Below, one piece after another: positions 1 to 5,359 of a stretch of 6,221 nt of DNA. Location of the stretch: contig WFUL01000016.1 of NCBI GenBank assembly GCA_015484985.1, positions 1 to 6,221 on the forward strand, in the 5' to 3' direction. Positions within the stretch are counted from its first letter, which is position 1; every line of letters begins with the position of its first letter. The position numbers and the translations under genes are program-made. Origin of the DNA: Anaerolineales bacterium (lineage in GTDB: Bacteria; Chloroflexota; Anaerolineae; Anaerolineales; DRMV01). The notes under the pieces are model-generated. The model did not search any database. It saw only the letters and a program-made list of their open reading frames with translations, and had not been told where the DNA came from.

Positions 1-9
1 ATCCTGGCC

Positions 10-16
10 AGGAGGT
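10..16 (+). promoter_or_regulatory. Strong Shine-Dalgarno site of dnaN
   Basis: AGGAGGT lies 5 bases before the ATG at 22. It is a near-perfect anti-16S match and fixes the dnaN start. Only 21 bases of upstream sequence are present, so the promoter, if any, is outside the window. Confidence 0.85.
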
Positions 17-21
17 CGAAG

Positions 22-1155
22 ATGCGTGTGCAAATCCAGAAAGAGAACTTGGCGTACGGGCTTTCCCTGGTCAGCCGGGCCGTGGCCTCGCGAGCGACCA
101 ACCCCATTCTGGAACACGTCCTACTGGCGACGGAAGAGGATAAGTTGCGCCTGGCGGCCACCGTTCTGGAATTGGCCATCACGTGTGTGGTGGATGCCCA
201 TAAAGTCGAAGAACATGGCGCGGCCGCGGTTCGGGCCCGGCCTTTCTCGGAGTTGGTCCAGACGTTGACGGAAAGCGTGTTTGCCTTGACCTATGAGTCC
301 CAAAGCGCCATGCTCCAAATTCTGGCCGGGAACGCCAAGGCCCAGTTTAAGTGCATGGATGTGGACGAATTTCCGCCCTTGCCGGTTCCCGAAATGGACC
401 ACGCGGTGCGTCTGGACCCTGAAGTCTTCCGGGAAATCGTCGACCAGGTGGTCTTTGCCGCGGCCAAGGAGGAAGCCCGGCCGGTTCTCACCGGCGTGTC
501 CGTGCGCACCCGCGACGGCCGCCTGGCCTTCGCCGCGACGGACGGCTTTCGCCTGGCAGTGCGTTGGGTCACCCTGGATGGTGCCGCGCCGGAAGGGTGG
601 GACTTCATCCTCCCGGCCCGGTCTCTGAAGGAACTGGACCGCATTGTGGCCAAAACCGAGGCGGAAGTGGCCATCCAACCCCTGGCCGAACGCCGCCAGG
701 TGGCCTTTCGGACCGGTGCCGTTGACGTACTCTCCCAATTGATCGAAGGCGCCTATCCCAACTATGAGGCCCTGATTCCTTCCAGCGCCAACACTCGGGT
801 TTTGGCCAGTAAGGAACTCTTCCTGCAAGCCTGCCGGCAGGCCCAGATTTTCACCCGGGAGCGCTTCAACGAAGCGGTGCGCCTGGTGATTCAGCCTGGT
901 GAGGAAGGCCCGGGGATGATTCAGGTCATCGCACAGGATGAGGAACTGGGCAGCACGCAGGTGAACGTGGCCGCGGTAGTGGAAGGGGAGGCCATGACCG
1001 TGGGCTTCAACGTGCGCTTCTTGCGGGAGGCCCTGGAGGCCATCCCCTCGGGAGAGGTTTCTCTGGAACTCATCGCCCCGGCCAGCCCCGCGGTGTTGCG
1101 TCCGGTAGGGCGAGATGATTACGTGCACATCATCATGCCGATGCAAATCCAATAG
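22..1155 (+). CDS. dnaN: DNA polymerase III beta subunit (sliding clamp)
   Basis: This encodes the ring-shaped processivity clamp that tethers DNA polymerase III and other DNA-handling proteins to DNA; in the family it acts as a homodimer of three-domain subunits. The 377-residue length is typical. Visible family marks are FPPLP at residues 117-121 near the end of domain 1, TDGFRLA at 173-179 in domain 2 (usual form TDGHRLA), LIEGAYPNY at 240-248 followed by LIP at 251-253 at the start of domain 3, and the C-terminal MPM at 372-374. That last motif corresponds to the E. coli Met362-Pro363-Met364 that line the pocket binding clamp-interacting peptides. The C-terminus runs three residues past it (QIQ), slightly longer than the usual ending. 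The start is set by AGGAGGT 5 bases upstream. The following gene is not recF, so this is not the classical dnaA-dnaN-recF-gyrB arrangement on its right side. Identification is firm. Confidence 0.96.
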   Translation: MRVQIQKENLAYGLSLVSRAVASRATNPILEHVLLATEEDKLRLAATVLELAITCVVDAHKVEEHGAAAVRARPFSELVQTLTESVFALTYESQSAMLQILAGNAKAQFKCMDVDEFPPLPVPEMDHAVRLDPEVFREIVDQVVFAAAKEEARPVLTGVSVRTRDGRLAFAATDGFRLAVRWVTLDGAAPEGWDFILPARSLKELDRIVAKTEAEVAIQPLAERRQVAFRTGAVDVLSQLIEGAYPNYEALIPSSANTRVLASKELFLQACRQAQIFTRERFNEAVRLVIQPGEEGPGMIQVIAQDEELGSTQVNVAAVVEGEAMTVGFNVRFLREALEAIPSGEVSLELIAPASPAVLRPVGRDDYVHIIMPMQIQ

Positions 1156-1188
1156 CCGGAGCCTGGTTTTTCGCATCCTTGACCCCAG

Positions 1189-1227
1189 GGCCAATGGCCC
1201 ATCGTCGGCCGTTGGCCGCTTCTTTTT
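1189..1227 (+). terminator. Putative intrinsic terminator or attenuator after dnaN
   Basis: GGCCAATGGCC at 1189-1199 can pair with GGCCGTTGGCC at 1207-1217 (11 bp including one T-G wobble; 7-base loop), followed at 1218-1227 by GCTTCTTTTT. This has the shape of a Rho-independent terminator for dnaN. Each arm is also a small hairpin by itself (GGGCC-AAT-GGCCC at 1188-1200, CGGCC-GTT-GGCCG at 1206-1218), so two alternative folds exist. The T-tract ends only 1 base before the GAGGG ribosome binding site of the next gene and I see no promoter after it, so partial read-through or attenuation is possible. Confidence 0.6.
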
Positions 1228-1228
1228 C

Positions 1229-1233
1229 GAGGG
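1229..1233 (+). promoter_or_regulatory. Shine-Dalgarno site of the PEP-synthase-like gene
   Basis: GAGGG lies 6 bases before the ATG at 1240 and supports that start over the second in-frame ATG at 1246. It begins directly after the T-tract of the preceding hairpin, so RNA folding there could affect access to it. Confidence 0.55.
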
Positions 1234-1239
1234 TCCGTC

Positions 1240-3579
1240 ATGACCATGCCGCCCCCTGTGGAACCCCTGTGGCGCATCTACACCACCCTGGTCAAATATC
1301 CCATTTTGCGCACGCGCATTCGCGCGCGCATGCGCCAGGAACTCTTCAAGCGGGGCATCATCACGCCGCAGGACTTTGAAGCCCGGGTGCGGGAAGAGGC
1401 CATCCTCTCCCAACAGCGGGAAGGTGTACCCCGCTACGGCGACCCTGAAGACGTCTGGGAGGCCCGCAGGGAACGCATTCGTTCCTACCTGACGGATGTC
1501 TACTTCGCCACCTACCTGCCCATCGAACTCTTTGAGGAAATCGTGAAGGAGGTGCTGGCAGAAAAGCGCCCCCAGGTGCTGGACATGGACATCACCTTCA
1601 ACCCCGAGGTGGCGCCCTTTTCCACCCTGATGGAGTACGCCTCTCTTTACGCCCAAATGCCCCCTGAAGAACAGGAAAAACACCAGGCCCATATCCAGGA
1701 AATCAAGGCTTCCATCATCCGCCGCATCATCAGCGACCAGCTGGCCTACGTCACCATCGCCCGCAAATGGCTCACCCTGGAGGACCTGCTCACCATCGCC
1801 AAGCGCAAAATCGGTCCCGGAAAAATCGGCGGCAAGGCCGCGGGAGTGGTCCTGGCCTATCGTATCCTCAAGTCCTACGCCGACCCCGACATCCAGCAAC
1901 ACATCCGCATGCCCGAGTCCTACTTCATCGGTGCCGACGTGATTTACGCTTTTATGACCTACAACGACTTGATGAAGTGGGCCGACCAGAAATACAAGCC
2001 CCCGGAGAAGATTCGGGAAGAGTACCCCAGGTTGCGGGAGGAATTCCTGCGAGGACGTTTCCCGCCGGATATCGAAAACGCGTTGCGGGAACTCCTGGAA
2101 CACATCGGCAAACGACCCATCATCGTGCGGTCCTCCAGTCTGTTGGAGGACAACTTCGGCATGTCCTTTGCGGGGAAGTACGAGAGCCATTTCCTGCCCA
2201 ATCAGGAGGATGACCTGGAAACCCGTTTGCGCAACCTCACCCGAGCCATTGCCAGCGTGTACGCGAGCGCGCTTTCGCTGGACCCCCTGTTGTACCGTCG
2301 GGAGCGGAATCTTCTGGACTACGATGAGCGCCTGGCCATTCTGCTGCAATTCGTGGAGGGCGAGCGACATGGCGCCTACTTCTTCCCCCAGGCTGCGGGA
2401 GTGGCCTTCAGTCGCAACCTCTTTCGCTGGTCCCCGCAGATTCGCATGGAGGACGGCTTCGTGCGCATGGTGTGGGGCCTGGGCACCCGGGCAGTGGAAC
2501 GAGTGGGCGACGATTACCCCCGTTTGGTGGCTCTGAGCCATCCCACATTGCGACCCGAGGTCACGGCCCAGGAAATTCGTCGCTACTCTCAACGTTACAT
2601 CGACTTGCTGGACCTGGAGAACAATGCTTACAAGACCCTGCCCATCCACGAAGTCATCCATCGTCAGTATCCGGTGTTGCGCTACATTTTCTCCCTGGAC
2701 GAAGGCGGCTATCTCGCGCCCCTGCACTCCACTTTCGTTCCCCAGGCGCGTTTGCAAGACCTGGTGGTCACCTTCGACGAGTGGTTGCGCCGTACACCCT
2801 TTGTCTCCCGTATGCAGCGCATTCTCAAGACCCTGGAACGCTATTATGAGCGCCCCGTGGACATCGAATTCACCGCCTGCATCACCAATCCCCGGGACCC
2901 TCATCCCGAGGTGGACATCACCATCCTTCAGTGCCGTCCCCAGAGCCACTTCCAGGAAGAACCCGTCCACATTCCCGCGGACCTTCCGGAGGAGGACGTC
3001 GTTCTGGAGACTTGGGGCGTGGTCCCCCACGGTCGGGTAGAGGGTATCACCCACGTGATTTTCGTGACCCCTGAAGGGTACCGGCGTCTGACCACTTCGG
3101 CTCATCGTCGTGCCCTTATCCATGCCATCCATCAGCTCAACGCGCTGTTCAAGGGAAAGTCCTTCATCTGCGTAGGTCCTGGGCGATGGGGTACCCGCAA
3201 TCCCGACCTGGGGGTCTCCGTGGGTTTCGCGGACATCTACAACGCCCGGGCGCTGATTGAGTTGTCTTCCCGGCGCTTTGGCATCGCGGCGGAACCCTCT
3301 TTTGGTACGCACTTCTTCCAGGACCTTATCGAAGCCCGCATTTATCCCCTGGCCGTGGACCTGGACCATCCCCGGACGCGTTTCGCCCGCGCGTTCTTCT
3401 ATGAGACCCCCAACCGGCTTCTCGAACTGCTGGAGGATGTACCGGAAAGTCTTCGCGATGTCTTGCGGGTAATCCGGGTGAAAGATTACCGGGCCGCGCG
3501 TACCCTGACGCTGCTTATGAATGCGGACGAAGGCCGCGCGGTCGCCTTTGTGGAGACCCGCTCTTCCGAGAGGCGATGA
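1240..3579 (+). CDS. PEP/pyruvate-binding-domain protein (PPDK N-terminal-like), function unassigned
   Basis: A 779-residue protein related to the N-terminal, ATP-grasp-like nucleotide-binding domain of PEP synthase and pyruvate phosphate dikinase (PPDK_N, PF01326). Residues 1-190 are a charged, mostly helical lead region without a family I can name. The PPDK-like part runs from about 188 to 570: IGPGKIGGKAAG at 191-202 (glycine-rich start), IVRSSSLLEDNFGMSFAGKYES at about 295-316 (the VRSS...ED...SFAG signature), DIE at 541-543 and LQCRP at 563-567, which is how this domain normally ends. Residues about 590-750 form a second conserved-looking block with VGPGRWG at 645-651 and SFGTHFFQD at 687-695. 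No phosphohistidine swivel domain and no PEP-binding TIM barrel follow, so it cannot carry out the full PEP synthase cycle alone. It may phosphorylate or adenylylate an unknown partner; that is inference. Cytosolic: no signal or membrane segment. Its stop overlaps the start of the carotenoid-type gene, indicating an operon. The domain call is confident, the role is not known. Confidence 0.85.
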   Translation: MTMPPPVEPLWRIYTTLVKYPILRTRIRARMRQELFKRGIITPQDFEARVREEAILSQQREGVPRYGDPEDVWEARRERIRSYLTDVYFATYLPIELFEEIVKEVLAEKRPQVLDMDITFNPEVAPFSTLMEYASLYAQMPPEEQEKHQAHIQEIKASIIRRIISDQLAYVTIARKWLTLEDLLTIAKRKIGPGKIGGKAAGVVLAYRILKSYADPDIQQHIRMPESYFIGADVIYAFMTYNDLMKWADQKYKPPEKIREEYPRLREEFLRGRFPPDIENALRELLEHIGKRPIIVRSSSLLEDNFGMSFAGKYESHFLPNQEDDLETRLRNLTRAIASVYASALSLDPLLYRRERNLLDYDERLAILLQFVEGERHGAYFFPQAAGVAFSRNLFRWSPQIRMEDGFVRMVWGLGTRAVERVGDDYPRLVALSHPTLRPEVTAQEIRRYSQRYIDLLDLENNAYKTLPIHEVIHRQYPVLRYIFSLDEGGYLAPLHSTFVPQARLQDLVVTFDEWLRRTPFVSRMQRILKTLERYYERPVDIEFTACITNPRDPHPEVDITILQCRPQSHFQEEPVHIPADLPEEDVVLETWGVVPHGRVEGITHVIFVTPEGYRRLTTSAHRRALIHAIHQLNALFKGKSFICVGPGRWGTRNPDLGVSVGFADIYNARALIELSSRRFGIAAEPSFGTHFFQDLIEARIYPLAVDLDHPRTRFARAFFYETPNRLLELLEDVPESLRDVLRVIRVKDYRAARTLTLLMNADEGRAVAFVETRSSERR

Positions 3580-4343
3580 TGCGTCGTGGGGCGGTGTTGG
3601 GCCTGGCTCTTTACTTTGGTCTCATGTTGACCCTTCCCATCGCCTCCTGGATGGGGCGTCGGCCGCCCTGGCCCCTCACCGGGGTGGCCTTCCTGGGACT
3701 GCTGGCCTTTACTCTGCTCCACAGCGCGTACACGTGGGGTTGGGGCAGGGCGCTGGCCTTTCTGGGTTGGACTTTCCTCCTGACCGGCGGGGTGGAGATT
3801 CTCGGTGTGCATACGGGGTGGCCCTTTGGCCCTTACGTGTATACCTCGCCCTTTTTGGGCGTTTCCTTCCTTGGGGTACCCGTGCTCATTCCGCTGGTCT
3901 GGTATACCGTGGCCTATCCCGCTTGGCATCTGATGGACCGGGGATGGAACGGGCGTTTGGTGCACCCGGCTTTGCGGGCCCTGGCGGCTTCCTGGGCGCT
4001 GACCGCCTGGGATTTGCTGGCGGACCCCTTGATGGTCCGACGCGGGGCATGGGTCTGGCTTCGTCCCGGGGATTATTTCGACATCCCCGGACAAAACTTC
4101 GTGGGTTGGCTGTTGACAGGCTGGGTGCTGTTTTTCGTCTGGGAACGAACCAGGCCATCCAGGGGACAGGATTTGTGGCCCTGGCTCACGTATACGGGTC
4201 TGGCTGTGCTCTACGTGCTGCTGGCCTTCCAGGTGGGGTTGCGGGGTGCCGCCGTGGCCGGTGGGGTGGCCATGGGAGGCCTGGCCTTGTGGAGCCTTCC
4301 CGGCTTTTGGCCTTGGAAGGACACGAGAGCAAAGAGGCGGTGA
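3576..4343 (+). CDS. Carotenoid biosynthesis family membrane protein (PF04240, CruF-like)
   Basis: A 255-residue, very hydrophobic protein with about seven or eight membrane helices (near residues 7-24, 33-54, 58-77, 97-115, 131-152, 175-190, 203-222 and possibly 224-243). Both ends are basic (MMRR; KDTRAKRR), consistent with both being cytoplasmic. Family marks are E74 with GVHTGWPFGPYVY at 77-89, AWDLLADPLM at 144-153, and YFDIPGQNFVGW at 167-178. Characterised relatives (CruF, bisanhydrobacterioruberin hydratase) add water to the 1',2' end-group double bond of acyclic or monocyclic carotenoids; whether this protein does so is inferred from family only. The start overlaps the preceding stop (ATGA at 3576-3579), so translation is probably coupled. 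GAGAGG at 3568-3573 lies 2 bases from this ATG and 5 from the next ATG at 3579, so the true start may be the second Met. No other carotenoid gene (phytoene synthase, desaturase, glycosyltransferase) is in the window. Confidence 0.85.
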   Translation: MMRRGAVLGLALYFGLMLTLPIASWMGRRPPWPLTGVAFLGLLAFTLLHSAYTWGWGRALAFLGWTFLLTGGVEILGVHTGWPFGPYVYTSPFLGVSFLGVPVLIPLVWYTVAYPAWHLMDRGWNGRLVHPALRALAASWALTAWDLLADPLMVRRGAWVWLRPGDYFDIPGQNFVGWLLTGWVLFFVWERTRPSRGQDLWPWLTYTGLAVLYVLLAFQVGLRGAAVAGGVAMGGLALWSLPGFWPWKDTRAKRR

Positions 4344-4359
4344 AATCACCCTCTTCTCC

Positions 4360-4387
4360 TTGCCCCTGACAGAAACCCAAGTACAAT
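4360..4387 (+). promoter_or_regulatory. Candidate sigma-70-type promoter of lysZ
   Basis: TTGCCC (4360-4365) and TACAAT (4382-4387) are separated by 16 bases; the -10 matches TATAAT at 5 of 6 positions and the -35 matches TTGACA at 4 of 6. Transcription would begin near 4394, giving a leader of about 25 bases before the ATG at 4419. The box lies just after the carotenoid-type gene, so lysZ may have its own transcript. Not tested experimentally. Confidence 0.5.
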
Positions 4388-4405
4388 GGGGGCCATCCTT
4401 AGGAC

Positions 4406-4410
4406 GAGGA
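4406..4410 (+). promoter_or_regulatory. Shine-Dalgarno site that decides the lysZ start
   Basis: GAGGA, preceded by a further AGGA at 4401-4404, sits 8 bases before ATG at 4419. An in-frame ATG at 4386 has no such site, lies inside the candidate -10 box, and would add 11 residues before the conserved start MLVVKIGG. The ATG at 4419 is therefore preferred. Confidence 0.75.
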
Positions 4411-4418
4411 GCGACTTC

Positions 4419-5243
4419 ATGTTGGTGGTGAAAATCGGTGGCACGGAAGGAGTTCATTTCGGTCCCATCTGTCGAGACGTGGCGCAGTTGGTTCAGCAGG
4501 GTCAGCGTCTGGTCCTGGTGCACGGCGGCTCGGCCGAGGCCAATGCCCTGGGTGAGGCCCTGGGTCATCCCCCGCGCTTCGTGACCTCGCCTTCGGGGTT
4601 CACCAGTCGGTATACGGACCGGAAAACGCTGGAAATCTTCGCCATGGCCGTGTTGGGGAAAGTCAACGCGTTGTTGGTGGAGCAACTCCTGTCCCTGGGG
4701 GTTCCCGCCGTGGGCCTGACGGGTATGGACGGTCGTCTGCTTCAGGCCAAGCGCAAGGAAACCATCCGGGTGGTGGAGAAGGGCAAGCGCAAGGTCCTGC
4801 GGGGGGACTATACGGGCAAGATTCAAGAGGTACATCGGGATTTGCTGGACCGTTTGCTGGAGGGGGGATATGTGCCCGTGCTCGCTCCCCTGGCGGTGAG
4901 CGAAAAAGGGGAGATGCTGAACGTGGACGCGGACCGGGCCGCAGCCATGGTGGCCGCCGCGATGCAGGCTGATACGCTGGTGCTGTTGACCGGCGCGCCG
5001 GGGTTGTTGCGGGCCTTTCCCGATGAAAGCACCCTCATCCCCCGGCTGCCCGCGGCGCGCCTGGACGAGGCCATGGAATACGCGCAGGGCCGTATGAAAA
5101 AGAAAGTTCTGGCCGCGCGCGAGGCCCTGGAAGGCGGCGTCCCCCGGGTCATCATCGCCGATGGACGCCAGGAGGAGCGGCCTTTGCTGCGCGCCCTGGA
5201 AGGGGCCGGAACCTGGATTGAAGCCTCCATGGCCGGCGGATAG
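4419..5243 (+). CDS. lysZ: [LysW]-aminoadipate/[LysW]-glutamate kinase
   Basis: An amino acid kinase of the acetylglutamate-kinase (ArgB) superfamily, in the LysZ branch. LysZ phosphorylates the side-chain carboxylate of alpha-aminoadipate (lysine route) or glutamate (arginine route) carried on the small protein LysW. With the start at 4419 it has 274 residues, close to the length of Thermus LysZ. Marks: VVKIGG at 3-8 and HGGSAEANALGEALGHPPRF at 35-54, where the HPPRF block is typical of LysZ rather than ArgB; SRYTDRKTLEIF at about 63-74, RGDYTGK at 128-134, NVDADRAA at 168-175, LLTGAPGLL at 189-197 and GRMKKKV at 224-230 with the conserved nucleotide-binding Lys. From memory these blocks align closely with Thermus thermophilus LysZ. 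It has a probable own promoter. No lysW, lysX, lysY, lysJ or lysK gene lies in this window, so which amino acid it serves cannot be decided here. Cytosolic. Confidence 0.92.
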   Translation: MLVVKIGGTEGVHFGPICRDVAQLVQQGQRLVLVHGGSAEANALGEALGHPPRFVTSPSGFTSRYTDRKTLEIFAMAVLGKVNALLVEQLLSLGVPAVGLTGMDGRLLQAKRKETIRVVEKGKRKVLRGDYTGKIQEVHRDLLDRLLEGGYVPVLAPLAVSEKGEMLNVDADRAAAMVAAAMQADTLVLLTGAPGLLRAFPDESTLIPRLPAARLDEAMEYAQGRMKKKVLAAREALEGGVPRVIIADGRQEERPLLRALEGAGTWIEASMAGG

Positions 5244-5295
5244 GGCCGGGACCTCCCAGGGGTTATGGGCAAAACGACCTGATTCTCCCCCCACG

Positions 5296-5320
5296 CCCGT
5301 ATCCTCTTCCTGCGTACGGG
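5296..5320 (+). repeat. Inverted repeat in the lysZ-fabH gap
   Basis: CCCGTA (5296-5301) and TACGGG (5315-5320) are perfect inverted copies with a 13-base spacer, arms about two helical turns apart centre to centre. It could be an operator for fabH, since it abuts promoter-like sequence (TACACT 5324-5329, TGTAAT 5332-5337), or a weak hairpin ending the lysZ transcript, though no T-tract follows. A 6-bp repeat may also be chance. Confidence 0.35.
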
Positions 5321-5321
5321 G

Positions 5322-5337
5322 TTTACACTCATGTAAT
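5322..5337 (+). promoter_or_regulatory. Weak candidate fabH promoter -10 region
   Basis: Two AT-rich -10-like hexamers, TACACT (5324-5329) and TGTAAT (5332-5337), occur 23 to 36 bases before the fabH ATG in an otherwise GC-rich gap. No convincing -35 is seen at 16-18 bases; TTCCTG at 5307-5312 is 19 bases from TGTAAT and matches poorly. Offered as the likeliest site only. Confidence 0.25.
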
Positions 5338-5359
5338 CCGTCTCGCGGGAGTAGGGAAG

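Noticed and set aside
1179..1184. TTGACC as a -35 box for the PEP-synthase-like gene
   Set aside because: No -10-like hexamer at 16-18 bases downstream; that stretch is the GC-rich hairpin region.
121..3369. A 1082-codon open frame on the - strand, antisense to dnaN and the PEP-synthase-like gene
   Set aside because: It lies opposite two well-supported genes and runs straight through their intergenic hairpin. Its product is rich in Gly, His, Gln and Arg with no recognisable domain, as expected from the reverse complement of GC-rich coding sequence.
4295..4320. CCTTCC/GGAAGG inverted repeat near the 3' end of the carotenoid-type gene as a terminator
   Set aside because: Within the coding sequence, 14-base loop, 6-bp stem, and no T-rich tract after it.
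3521..4369. A 282-codon + strand frame overlapping the carotenoid-type gene
   Set aside because: It is a different reading frame of the same DNA; the frame starting at 3576 has clear membrane helices and family motifs, this one is Gly/Ala/Arg-rich without motifs.
4386..4388. Upstream in-frame ATG as the lysZ start
   Set aside because: It lies within the candidate -10 box TACAAT, has no Shine-Dalgarno site and adds residues not seen before the conserved MLVVKIGG start.
3486..5294. A 602-codon open frame on the - strand
   Set aside because: Antisense to the carotenoid-type gene and lysZ, crosses both gaps, shows Gln/Pro/His/Gly-rich sequence and no domain; a shadow frame.
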